Positions 45,817 through 56,100 of a stretch of DNA of 64,000 nt are shown here, piece by piece. The position numbers were made by a program, and so were the translations under genes. The stretch is taken from positions 806,001 to 870,000 of the forward strand of contig NC_027860.1 in NCBI RefSeq assembly GCF_000187245.1, read 5' to 3'. This DNA is from Ogataea parapolymorpha DL-1. Taxonomy: Eukaryota; Ascomycota; Pichiomycetes; Pichiales; Pichiaceae. The notes beneath the pieces are model-generated. The model worked only from the letters and a program-made list of their open reading frames with translations. It was not told where the DNA came from and made no database searches. The number at the start of each line of letters is the position of its first letter. Positions within the stretch are counted from its first letter, which is position 1.

Positions 45817-47160
45817 TCAAAGCCTTCTGCCTGGCACCAGGGCGAATATGATGCTCAGAACAGCTGTCATCAGCAATATGAGCAACAGCACAAAAATGGA
45901 GCGTCGCTTCAGCAAATTCTTCACGAACGGCTCCTTGATGCGCACAAGTCCATTTTTCGATGCGTGGCTCTCGCTGTAGCCCGCAAAATATAGCAAGGGG
46001 TCTACCCGGTAGTAGCTGCTTAGCAACAAGTAGAATGCAAAAAAAAACGGCACGACGACGACCCAGCGCACTTGCTTTGGTTGGTAGTCAAGGAAAATAA
46101 GAGTATATCCGGTCCAGAAAGCCCCCAATCCAGAAAAAAACGAGCCCAGCATTCTATAGGCTGCTGATTTTGACGTAACGTTTGACAATGCATGATATCG
46201 GAGGAAATTAGGGTATGCCTCGTGTTCCATAGCTTTGAAAACAAACTCTCGCGACTCGTCAAAGACCTCTGGATCATCGCGTCCGTCTCTTTGAACGGCC
46301 TGGATCACTCTTTCCACCATTTCTGGAGGTATCACTATTTTCTTGGGCGAGCTATCAAGGAAGTAGGTACGCACTATATTCTGTGCAGATTGATTAAGTT
46401 TCTCGCGTGTGGCAAAATGACTGTCCTTGAATGGCTTCTCACGAGGAAGCAGATCCTGCTGTATCATGGTCTCAATCATTTGAGGATTGATTGTAGACAC
46501 TCTCTTGGCAGAATTTGATTCTCTTGAGGTATCCTTTGAGTTGTCATCGCTCGGAGTCTGTGATTTTCGTTTCAGCTCATCGATTTTCGCGTTCACCAAC
46601 GGATCGCTCGATCGCACACTACTTTCTCCCCGCAGGAAAGCGGACATTCTGCGGGAATCGGACTCCTCAAGGAGATTGTTGCGCATGAGCAGGTCCAACA
46701 GTAGCGATGAGGACTTTGAGTCTCTGCTGCTGGTATTAGACTGTCTATTAGACTGAGGAGTCTGCTGCCTTAAAGGAGTGCTCTGTCCGGGGGCAGAGTT
46801 AAAAGTCTGGTCGGCATTTCGTATTCTCTCGTTAACAGCCAGTGACTGTTTGAGCCCCTTGACATAGGCCTTACAAAGACCCATATGCTGCACTGTGTCG
46901 ATCCAAAAGTCCAAATAGTCTATATTTCTCTGCTCATCTCTCATGTAGACATAGAACGACCACAGATCAACGGGAGACTGAGTTCTGCGGTTGAGAATTT
47001 CAAAGAGCGTTGGCCATCTGTTCACAGACTGCTTTTCCGATTGTAAGGTGTCCACCTCCAGCTTCGAGACCACCTTCTGCTCCAGATCATCGGCCCTAAC
47101 AAAATTAGACGAAGTGTTGGGCCCTGACAGCCTTTGCGGGTTCGCATTGGACAAAGCCAT
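45817..47160 (-). CDS. RAX1: Rax1-like RGS-domain bud-site protein
   Basis: The 447-residue protein has an RGS-like fold split by a Ser/Gln-rich insertion: WPTLFEILNRRTQSPVDLWSFYVYM and YLDFWIDTVQHM near 50-90, then FDESREFVFKAMEHEAYPNFLRYHAL near 300-325. Three to four membrane segments follow, including VRWVVVVPFFFAFYLLLSSY and a C-terminal FVLLLILLMTAVLSIIFALV. This matches Rax1, which with Rax2 marks bipolar bud sites. The ATG at 47160 starts the conserved part. It is convergent with CDC28, 62 bp apart. Confidence 0.84.
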   Translation of the reverse strand: MALSNANPQRLSGPNTSSNFVRADDLEQKVVSKLEVDTLQSEKQSVNRWPTLFEILNRRTQSPVDLWSFYVYMRDEQRNIDYLDFWIDTVQHMGLCKAYVKGLKQSLAVNERIRNADQTFNSAPGQSTPLRQQTPQSNRQSNTSSRDSKSSSLLLDLLMRNNLLEESDSRRMSAFLRGESSVRSSDPLVNAKIDELKRKSQTPSDDNSKDTSRESNSAKRVSTINPQMIETMIQQDLLPREKPFKDSHFATREKLNQSAQNIVRTYFLDSSPKKIVIPPEMVERVIQAVQRDGRDDPEVFDESREFVFKAMEHEAYPNFLRYHALSNVTSKSAAYRMLGSFFSGLGAFWTGYTLIFLDYQPKQVRWVVVVPFFFAFYLLLSSYYRVDPLLYFAGYSESHASKNGLVRIKEPFVKNLLKRRSIFVLLLILLMTAVLSIIFALVPGRRL

Positions 47161-47437
47161 TGTAGAAAAAGGCCAAAATGAGGGTTTCTTTGAATGGTAA
47201 TCCAGCAGGCCAACACAGAAAATTAGCACCAGACACACCCACCAACTTTATCTGTTTACGCAAATGGCTGGGTTTTAAAAATTCCAAAACAGAGAACGCT
47301 TTCAAACATCACACCCGTGCACCGCATATTGAATATTTTGGGCCCCAGCGTCTAGGAGGAACTATAAATCACTCCCCTTTTCTTTCATACCACATCTGAA
47401 GACTACTTTGCTAACGATCATCCACAGATAGTACAGC

Positions 47438-48187
47438 ATGCCTATTGAACTTCTGCTCTCGCCGGTGATGAGACCGGTGGTTCTCGCCAAATCGGTTCTC
47501 TTCCACCCTCACCGTCGCTCTTCGCGGTATGTTCCACATATTATCGATTTGGATGAGGACAACTGCTCTGAATTTGCCGTGAGAAGACGGTTCGGAACAG
47601 GATCCAAGATATTCGATGTCTACGATACTAAAGCTGAGGGCTCTGGTCCTTTGGGCCCAACCGAGGCCTCCAAAAGACTCTTTTGGTTCGTGAGATCGAG
47701 AGCGGTTAAGGGTGCATACAAGATGTATAACTCGGAAATTCTGGGTACAGGGCCTAACGGCGAGGACGAACCTTGCGCTGCATTGAGAGCCGGTTTGAGA
47801 TCAAACATTCTTCTTATCAGAGCCCCTGATGTGCCCGTGACCGAGCTTGGATGGCACATCATCAACCATCGAGTGGACGCATTAGACCAGTACAGAATGT
47901 TCACTTTAGCTGACGGTGCCACTTATCAGTGGACGACCGAGGGTAAGTTCTTGGAGAGGGTGAGAAATGTGGGTGAGAAGGAATCGGAGGTTAGAGAGAG
48001 AATCGGACAGGTGATTCCTGCCGGAGCGTCTGGATTCACCGTTAAGGTTGACGAGTCCAAGATCCCTAAAGAGCTGGCTCTTGCCTCTGCCCTGTGCTCG
48101 TACGTTGACCACTGGAACACCAATCTTGCTGTCGGTGGTATCTACTATGCTAGAAAGTACTCGCATGTGAGATGGAAGAGAGACTAG
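47438..48187 (+). CDS. Uncharacterised conserved-looking protein
   Basis: A 249-residue intact frame with well-mixed, globular composition throughout and no low complexity. It starts MPIELLLSPVMRPVV and includes FGTGSKIFDVYDTKAEG, WFVRSRAVKGAYKMYNSEI, GLRSNILLIRAPDVPV and a C-terminal KYSHVRWKRD. There is no clear membrane segment or presequence. I recognise no family; the composition suggests a folded soluble domain. It sits in tandem before CPA2 and is divergent from RAX1 across 277 bp. Confidence 0.75.
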   Translation: MPIELLLSPVMRPVVLAKSVLFHPHRRSSRYVPHIIDLDEDNCSEFAVRRRFGTGSKIFDVYDTKAEGSGPLGPTEASKRLFWFVRSRAVKGAYKMYNSEILGTGPNGEDEPCAALRAGLRSNILLIRAPDVPVTELGWHIINHRVDALDQYRMFTLADGATYQWTTEGKFLERVRNVGEKESEVRERIGQVIPAGASGFTVKVDESKIPKELALASALCSYVDHWNTNLAVGGIYYARKYSHVRWKRD

Positions 48188-48193
48188 GCTAGT

Positions 48194-48200
48194 TGACTCA
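48194..48200 (+). promoter_or_regulatory. Gcn4-type TGACTCA upstream of CPA2
   Basis: A perfect TGACTCA core lies 174 bp before the CPA2 start, a typical distance. In yeasts Gcn4 induces arginine-pathway genes under amino-acid starvation, so a functional site is plausible. Confidence 0.6.
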
Positions 48201-48267
48201 CAGTCTTCGTTTTTTTAGGTTTTTACAAATTAATAGAAGTCCCCCCCCTGATGATATCCTTCTAGTG

Positions 48268-48300
48268 TCCGGAAATATCCAGATCGCGTAAATCCGGAAA
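48268..48300 (+). repeat. Two direct copies of TCCGGAAA upstream of CPA2
   Basis: TCCGGAAA occurs at 48268-48275 and 48293-48300, 25 bp apart, and the second is followed by CCGCGG. The repeated CCGG cores are suggestive of a zinc-cluster regulator. The repeat is seen directly; the function is unknown. Confidence 0.45.
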
Positions 48301-48373
48301 CCGCGGATTCTTCGTACACGACCCTCCTCATCTAAAATATTTTCAGTCGAAAATTTTTCGAAAATCAGTCATC

Positions 48374-51300
48374 ATGTCCCTCAGAATTCTTGCCAGACAT
48401 TGGCGTATGCCAAAGCTGGCCCCTCTGAAGACCAGCTTGGCTAGAACCTATGCCTCACAGGTTGAGAAAGCATCGACGTATGCGGGCGCTGGCATTCTAT
48501 CTGGTTTCACTGGAGAAAATGCACATCATTTAGTGGATGTTTCCCGCGTTTTAGTGATTGGCTCTGGAGGATTGTCTATTGGACAAGCGGGAGAGTTTGA
48601 CTATTCCGGTTCCCAAGCCATTAAAGCTCTGAAGGAGGCCAACAAGCAATCCATCTTGATTAACCCTAATATTGCTACCAACCAGACTTCGCATGCCCTT
48701 GCCGACGAGATCTACTATCTCCCAGTGACTCCTGAGTACATTACGTATATCATTGAAAGGGAAAGGCCGGACGGAGTGCTGCTCACTTTCGGAGGCCAGA
48801 CTGGTCTGAACGTTGGTGTTCAGTTGGAAAAAATGGGTATTTTCAAAAAATACGGTGTCAAGGTTCTTGGGACTCCAATCAAAACTTTGGAGACCTCTGA
48901 GGACAGAGACTTGTTTGCTCAGGCGCTGAATGAGATCAATATCCCAATTGCCGAGTCCATTGCTGTTGAAACTGTTGACGATGCTCTTGCTGCTGCGGAC
49001 AAAATTGGGTATCCTATTATTGTCAGATCTGCCTACGCTCTGGGAGGTCTTGGATCTGGTTTTGCTTCCAATGAGACCGAACTGAGAAATCTTGCTTCGC
49101 AATCGCTTTCGCTGGCTCCTCAGATTCTTGTTGAGAAGTCTTTGAAAGGGTGGAAAGAGGTCGAGTACGAGGTGGTCAGAGACAGAGTTGGAAACTGCAT
49201 CACTGTCTGTAATATGGAGAATTTCGACCCATTGGGAATCCACACTGGAGACTCGATTGTGGTTGCTCCTTCTCAGACGCTTTCTGACGAGGAATACCAC
49301 ATGCTCAGATCTGCTGCCATCAAGATTATCCGTCACCTTGGCGTTGTTGGAGAATGTAATGTGCAATATGCTTTGCAACCAGATGGGCTGGATTACAGAG
49401 TCATTGAGGTGAATGCTCGTTTGTCCAGATCGTCAGCCTTGGCTTCCAAGGCTACCGGATATCCTTTGGCATACACTGCTGCCAAGATTGCTCTTGGCTA
49501 CACTCTGCCAGAACTGCCTAACCCTGTCACCAAGACCACCAGTGCCAACTTCGAGCCTTCTCTCGACTACATGGTTACCAAGATCCCAAGATGGGATCTG
49601 TCGAAGTTCCAGCACGTCAAGAGAGACATTGGTTCCTCGATGAAGTCTGTTGGAGAGGTGATGGCCATTGGACGCAATTTCGAGGAGTCATTCCAGAAGG
49701 CCATCAGACAGGTGGACCCTTCGTTCATTGGATTCCAGGGAGCCAAGTTTGACGACCTTGACCACGCTCTGTCGCACCCTACCGACAGAAGATGGCTTGC
49801 TGTTGGCCAAGCCCTGTTGCACGAGAACTACACCGTTGACAGAGTGCACGAGCTATCGAAAATTGACAAATGGTTCCTATACAAGCTCAACAACATTGTC
49901 GAGATGCAAAAGGAATTGGAGGCTATTGGCTCGCTGTTCGGTGTGACCCAGGACGTGATGAGCCGCGCCAAGAAGCTCGGATTTTCGGACAAGCAGATTG
50001 CTCTTGCTGTTGGCTCGACAGAGCTGGAAGTGCGTGCTAGAAGAAAGTCATTTGGCATCACTCCGTTCGTGAAGAAGATCGATACGCTCGCCGCTGAGTT
50101 CCCTGCCGACACGAACTACCTTTACACTACCTACAATGCCACGTCGCACGACGTCAAATTTGACGAGTTCGGAACCATGGTCTTGGGATCGGGTGTCTAC
50201 CGTATTGGTTCGTCTGTTGAATTCGATTGGTGTGCTGTTTCCGCCGCCCGTGCTCTGAGAGAGGCTGGCAAGAAGACCGTCATGGTCAACTACAACCCAG
50301 AGACCGTGTCGACCGACTTCGATGAGGTCGACAGACTGTACTTCGAAGAGCTTTCCTTTGAGAGAGTCATGGACATTTACGAGCTGGAGAACGCTAAGGG
50401 TCTGGTTGTTTCCGTTGGAGGCCAGCTTCCGCAGAACATTGCACTCAAGCTACAACAACAGGGCGCCAAGGTTCTCGGAACCAACCCTGAGGACATCGAC
50501 AAGGCCGAAGACAGACACAAGTTCAGCAGCATTCTGGACTCCATCAACGTCGACCAGCCAGCCTGGAAAGAGCTCACGTCCGTTGAGGAGGCCGAGAACT
50601 TCGCCAATGAGGTCGGCTACCCGGTTCTTGTGAGACCTTCGTACGTTCTTTCTGGTGCTGCCATGTCGGTTATTCGCTCGGAATCTGAGCTCGAACAGAA
50701 ACTCACGAACGCTGCAGACGTTTCTGCGGAACATCCTGTCGTGATTTCAAAATTCATCGAAGGTGCGCAGGAAATTGACATCGACGCTGTGGCCTCCCAT
50801 GGAAAAGTCCTGGTGCACGCTGTCTCAGAGCACGTCGAGAACGCCGGAATCCATTCCGGTGACGCTACCCTGGTGCTGCCTCCACAAGGTCTCGACCAGG
50901 AGACCATGGATAGACTGAAGGAGATTGCCGACAAGGTTGCTGCTGCATGGAATATCACTGGGCCATTCAACATGCAAATTATCAAGGCCGAGAACCCAAC
51001 CACTGGAAAGCCAGACCTCAAAGTCATCGAGTGTAACATCCGTGCCTCGAGATCGTTCCCATTCGTTTCGAAGGTGCTGGGCGTCAACTTCATCGATGTC
51101 GCCGTCAAGGCATTGCTGGATAGCAATGTTCCTGCTCCAGTCGACCTGATGAAAAAATCCTACAACTACGTTGCTACCAAGGTGCCGCAATTTTCTTTCA
51201 CCAGATTGGCTGGTGCAGACCCCTTCTTGGGTGTCGAAATGGCATCTACCGGAGAAGTCGCCTGTTTCGGAGACAACGTGGTTGACGCATACTGGACCTC

Positions 51301-51790
51301 GATCCTCTCGACCATGAATTTCCACGTGCCTAAACCACCTGCTGGTATTCTTTTTGGAGGAGACTTGTCGAACGACAACCTCGGCAATGTGGCCAAGAGA
51401 CTGAGTCCGCTCGGATACAAGTTCTACGTTGCCTCTCCTTCCGTTGCCAACTACCTTAGCAAATATGTCGATAGTCCCGTTGAGGTGATTGAATTCCCTA
51501 AGGAAAATAAGAGAGAACTGAGGGAGGTGTTCCAGAAGTACGACATCAAGTGCGTCTTCAACCTTGCCAAGGAGCGGGCCGAGAGTCTGCTGGATGAGGA
51601 CTACGTCATGCGGAGAAACGCCATCGACTTTGCCATCCCACTCTTCAACGAGCCACAGACTTCGCTGCTGTTCTCTCAGTGTCTCGCTGAAAAACTGCCA
51701 GCTCTGTTGGCCAACCAGGCGAAGTCCGAGGTGGTGATTCCTTCAGAGGTGAAGAGATGGAGTGAGTTCATTGGTGGCAAGCCTGTCTAA
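48374..51790 (+). CDS. CPA2: Arginine-specific carbamoyl-phosphate synthase, large subunit
   Basis: Makes carbamoyl phosphate for arginine synthesis together with the glutaminase Cpa1. The 1138-residue protein has two homologous ATP-grasp halves: VLVIGSGGLSIGQAGEFDYSG near 60 and ALGGLGSGFA in the first, and VLGSGVYRIGSSVEFDWC near 605 and RPSYVLSGAAM in the second. A C-terminal MGS-like allosteric region follows. There is no fused glutaminase or ATCase, which separates it from Ura2. The first ~30 residues (MSLRILARHWRMPKL ... RTYAS) are basic, lack acidic residues and look like a mitochondrial presequence. Confidence 0.96.
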   Translation: MSLRILARHWRMPKLAPLKTSLARTYASQVEKASTYAGAGILSGFTGENAHHLVDVSRVLVIGSGGLSIGQAGEFDYSGSQAIKALKEANKQSILINPNIATNQTSHALADEIYYLPVTPEYITYIIERERPDGVLLTFGGQTGLNVGVQLEKMGIFKKYGVKVLGTPIKTLETSEDRDLFAQALNEINIPIAESIAVETVDDALAAADKIGYPIIVRSAYALGGLGSGFASNETELRNLASQSLSLAPQILVEKSLKGWKEVEYEVVRDRVGNCITVCNMENFDPLGIHTGDSIVVAPSQTLSDEEYHMLRSAAIKIIRHLGVVGECNVQYALQPDGLDYRVIEVNARLSRSSALASKATGYPLAYTAAKIALGYTLPELPNPVTKTTSANFEPSLDYMVTKIPRWDLSKFQHVKRDIGSSMKSVGEVMAIGRNFEESFQKAIRQVDPSFIGFQGAKFDDLDHALSHPTDRRWLAVGQALLHENYTVDRVHELSKIDKWFLYKLNNIVEMQKELEAIGSLFGVTQDVMSRAKKLGFSDKQIALAVGSTELEVRARRKSFGITPFVKKIDTLAAEFPADTNYLYTTYNATSHDVKFDEFGTMVLGSGVYRIGSSVEFDWCAVSAARALREAGKKTVMVNYNPETVSTDFDEVDRLYFEELSFERVMDIYELENAKGLVVSVGGQLPQNIALKLQQQGAKVLGTNPEDIDKAEDRHKFSSILDSINVDQPAWKELTSVEEAENFANEVGYPVLVRPSYVLSGAAMSVIRSESELEQKLTNAADVSAEHPVVISKFIEGAQEIDIDAVASHGKVLVHAVSEHVENAGIHSGDATLVLPPQGLDQETMDRLKEIADKVAAAWNITGPFNMQIIKAENPTTGKPDLKVIECNIRASRSFPFVSKVLGVNFIDVAVKALLDSNVPAPVDLMKKSYNYVATKVPQFSFTRLAGADPFLGVEMASTGEVACFGDNVVDAYWTSILSTMNFHVPKPPAGILFGGDLSNDNLGNVAKRLSPLGYKFYVASPSVANYLSKYVDSPVEVIEFPKENKRELREVFQKYDIKCVFNLAKERAESLLDEDYVMRRNAIDFAIPLFNEPQTSLLFSQCLAEKLPALLANQAKSEVVIPSEVKRWSEFIGGKPV

Positions 51791-51953
51791 TGACCGCATA
51801 TAGTGACCAAATAATACAATAAATTAGACTGCTGGAAAAATAATTAATAAGCCCAAATAGCAAGGGCCAAGACCGGAGCTAAGATCTGCAATTTTTTTGG
51901 TCGATATATATGGATAATAATACAGCAGAAAATTATACTATGTACAATTAAGG

Positions 51954-53054
51954 ATGGGTGTTTGCGGATCCAAGGAAGGAGAATCCCCTCCACCAAACGC
52001 TCCAGTATCCAATGGGGCAGTGACGACCGTTGAGAAACAACAAGCCACTCAAAGCAAAAATAAACCAAAGCAGGAAGTCAAAATGCTTTTGCTAGGGTCT
52101 GGAGAGTCCGGTAAAAGCACTGTTCTCAAACAAATCAAAATTCTTCACCAGGATGGGTTTTCCAAGCGTGAACTCTACGATTTTAAGCCTTTTGTATTCA
52201 AAAACATAATCGAATGTGCGCAATCCCTGGTCCGGGCCATTAAGCAGTTCAACGCCGAGTCCGAACTGAAATCGCTTACGCCTCAGCAGCTAGATGCCAT
52301 TGATGCCTATGAAACTGCCATGGACGATACTACAGAGCAGTTTAATGTGGAAGTGGCCAGCCTTATCAAGAAGCTGATCAAAGAACCGGTGGTGAACAAG
52401 CTGCTGGAAGAGAAACGCAACGAATTCTACATTTTGGATTCCGCTCAGTATTTCTTTGACAACATCGACCGCATTTTTGCCGAAAACTACCTTCCAAGCG
52501 TGGAGGATGTGCTCAGGACTAGGAAACAGACCTCCGGAATTTACGACACCAAGTTCCAGCTTGAGGACATCGACATCCATCTCTACGACGTGGGTGGACA
52601 GAGGTCAGAAAGAAAGAAGTGGATCCACTGTTTTGACAACGTTACTGTGATCATGTTCTGTGTTGCGCTATCCGAGTACGATCAGGTCCTCCTGGAGTCG
52701 AGCAGCCAGAACAGATTGGAGGAGTCTCTGAATCTGTTTGACTCTGTGGTCAACTCAATGTGGTTCCGGCGCACATCTATCGTTCTGTGCCTGAACAAAA
52801 TTGATGTCTTTATTGAGAAGTTGCCACGCTCGCCGCTCGAAAACTACTTCCCCGACTACGTTGGTGGAAACGATGTGAACAAAGCTGTCAAGTACATTCT
52901 CTGGCGATTCCGTCAGCTCAACCGTTCCAACGTTAACATCATGCCGTACGTTACGCAGGCAACTGACACCAACAACATGAAGCTGGCTTTTGCAGTGGTG
53001 AAGGAAACGATTATTCACAATGCCTTGATGGACAGTGGAATACTGCAGGCGTGA
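51954..53054 (+). CDS. GPA2: Heterotrimeric G-protein alpha subunit, Gpa2-like
   Basis: A 366-residue G-alpha. Gly2 and Cys4 (MGVCGS) suit N-myristoylation and palmitoylation. Motifs are G1 GSGESGKST at 48-56, switch I RTRKQTSGIYDT, switch II DVGGQRSERKKW, NKID, and TQAT at 334-337 in place of the usual TCAT. It lacks the long insert of S. cerevisiae Gpa1, and its C-terminus (ALMDSGILQA) resembles the DSGVLQ-type end of Gpa2 rather than the pheromone-pathway Gpa1, so a nutrient/cAMP role is inferred. Confidence 0.87.
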   Translation: MGVCGSKEGESPPPNAPVSNGAVTTVEKQQATQSKNKPKQEVKMLLLGSGESGKSTVLKQIKILHQDGFSKRELYDFKPFVFKNIIECAQSLVRAIKQFNAESELKSLTPQQLDAIDAYETAMDDTTEQFNVEVASLIKKLIKEPVVNKLLEEKRNEFYILDSAQYFFDNIDRIFAENYLPSVEDVLRTRKQTSGIYDTKFQLEDIDIHLYDVGGQRSERKKWIHCFDNVTVIMFCVALSEYDQVLLESSSQNRLEESLNLFDSVVNSMWFRRTSIVLCLNKIDVFIEKLPRSPLENYFPDYVGGNDVNKAVKYILWRFRQLNRSNVNIMPYVTQATDTNNMKLAFAVVKETIIHNALMDSGILQA

Positions 53055-53154
53055 TTATGCTATGTAAAAAAAAAATATAGAGTCAAAATAAACCCTAAAT
53101 ATTTCAACAAAGCAAGTGCATGTTTTTTTCATTCAAGTTCCGTCTCAAGATCCA

Positions 53155-56100
53155 ATGAACACTCTCATAGCACTCTGTGCCATTTATGTGGCCATACTAG
53201 TGTCATTGAATCTTTTGCTGGGGACCAAGGGTTCTCTCGGCTGGGTATCATGGAACTCTATCCATAGATTTAGATATCACACCCGAGGGTTCCGTGTCTC
53301 ACTCAACAAACTCCAGCTGAAGTTCAATCCGATGGGAACGTTGTACCATGAGCCAATACTCACGATTGTGCTGAGTGGTGCGAGTATCTACAGATTACGT
53401 GAGGACATGAGAAGCAACCCGGTTCCGTCATCAGGAAGAAAGACCAATCGGCGCCTTGTCAAGCTTTTGGAACGTCTCCCGCTGGCAATTGAGCTACAAG
53501 GTGTTAAGTATACTGATCAGGTACCGGTAGAGCTAGAGTCCGTGAAAGCTCAGATTGTTTCTAATGCTCTACAATTTTCCTCGGGCCCCATCAAAATCAA
53601 CCAGAAACAGGTGGTTAGTAGGGTTCTTGGCTCGGTTTCCCTTGAAGACTACAGCGTGACTTTGAATGTGAAAAATGTAACGCTAGATGTCGACGATCTA
53701 GAGCGTTTCATACCCAAGTCGAAGAAGCATGGCCAATCAGAAAATCTTCCGTCACAGCCGTTGGCCCTGCCTTTCAGACGAATTTCTATAGAGTGTGAAA
53801 ATGCCTCCCTTACGAAGGACAAGTTCTGCTTATTCTTGGAAAGGATAGCATTTGCGCTGGGAAAATTGGACGAGGAAGAGACTGCAAACATGAACTTCGG
53901 AGACCAACATATTTACGAGGTGCTATTTGGAATCAGCAACTTTAAGCTCACTCAGCTGGAAACAAATAAAATGTTGCTATACCTTCCATTTTTGAATATA
54001 TTCTCGCTGTGCAATCTCGAGGATATATTGAAGATTCAGAAAAATAAGGATGACATGGAGTTCATTGATCGGTTTGCCGCAACGAACAGATTCCTGTTTA
54101 AAACTACAGTGTCAACCACCAATCTAGTCCTGAACACACACATAAATGACCTAGTGAAGCCGGAGAGCAAAAATGAGACAGCACCCAAAAGGCCACTCGA
54201 GATTCCCGGTTATCTACAAAACCTGCTCCCGAAAATTAAGATTCGAATACAGCTTATGGGCTCCGTTATAAATATGGCAGTGGCAGAAGAACTCACAGTC
54301 AAGGTGCGAGTGGAGGACATTGCCTTTGATACGTCGCTGGCAAACACATACGATTCTTTGTTCAGCAGCGTTTCAGGCTCTGTTCATAAAATGATTGGCT
54401 TCCTTATACGCAACATACAATTCTCGTTTGTGGAGCCGGATAAAATATCCAAATTTTTTTATCTTGACCATGTGAGCACCAGTGTCTCATTTGGAACACG
54501 AAAAGGATGTCTATTTGGACAAACAGACATTATTGTGGGCACCATAGAGGTCCTATTGGCGGAACTGAGCGCATTCCAAAAATTGTACCAGCACAAGGTA
54601 AATCTCGGCCAAACATCTGTTGCGAAATCACATTCATCATCTGAGGGAGGAAACTCAATAATAGATCGCATCTCTCTCAAAGTTCAACAGGTGAAGTTTG
54701 TTTCATGTTTTGAGATGCCTGTGAAATACTACAACAAGGTAGATCAGTCTGAGATGAATAAATACAAGAGAGGAGTTTTCCTTGAGGCTTCGGAGATAGA
54801 ATTGGAGGTTGACATGATAAAGAAGAAGCTGGACGTGGAGCTTCAATTTTTCAAGGCAAAGCTGGTGAAGGACTATGACACGGAACAATACACCGGAAAG
54901 CTAGAGGAATTTATAAACATCGAGCGTCCTCATTTGAAGTATTTCAAAGACAAGCACCAGCTGTCTCTCTCGCTTCCTTTGCTAGACACAAAACTATCTG
55001 CGGAAGTTTTGTGGTCGGTGCTTTTCATTAAGACTATACTTACTTCTGTGATACCGCATTTGCCCAAGAAGAAAGAGGCCTCTACCAAACCGCCACTAAC
55101 CTACCTGTTCGGAATTCAGCTCTTCATGATGAAAATCCAGCTACCAAACGACATTGATCTTGTACTGGAATTGGATCGCATGGAAGCCTTATCGACGGTC
55201 GACGATGACTGTTACGCACGATTCAGAGCACTGAGACTGTATGGAAGAAGTCCGTACACCACCCAGACCTGGAGCCTTATATTTATTTTGTGTGATGCGA
55301 ACACGACGATCCGCATCCACTCGCAAGCCGAACACCTCGCAATAATCAACTCCCGCTCAGTGAGGTTTGAAATTCCGTTCGAATACGTCTTTTTCGAAAC
55401 CTTTGACAACTTTAGAGCACTGACCAAGGCTATCACGAAAATGGAAGCCAACTTCCAACACCTAATGTCTACTCCAGAATCTGAAGTGGATTTCAACGTG
55501 CCTATTATAATGCCTAGCAAAGTTAAGAATCCTTTCAAATTCCCCAGCGTCCGCTTAAACGCTAAACAGTTTCAATTCTGCATGCACGACGATCCATTCG
55601 AAGCCGAGCTCAACGAGTCTTTCTTGCTTGGAAGAATTGAGCAAAAGATGCGTCTCACAAAACTGGCGACTTTCGATAAATACGAGAAACAGGTTAAAGA
55701 AAAGCTGCAGAGAGAATTCACTGCTTTGACGTTTGTGAACGGCGAGCCCTTGAAGCCCGAAAAATATAACCCTAACTCAACTGGCAAAGTTCAGCATAAG
55801 CGTGTAAGCTCGCAGCTTGCCAATGAAGTGTTGAGTGACGAGGTAGAGCAGTATAACGAATACCTCAGAAAAGTGAAGGAGCTGATCGAACTACCAAGAC
55901 TACGGCTGTTGAGCAACCTCAGCAAGTCATGGATCTTCAGAGTTAAGGCCCACAGGCAAATAAGCGAGTCTGGACACCTTAAACGTCTCTCTTCAATCAG
56001 GGGAGGTGAAGATCCGCCTGTTTCTGCCAGATTCATGGACAAGTATCCGGTGATCACAGCATGCTCGGTAGCACCCCTTTTTTCCTTTGAGTTGGCCAAT

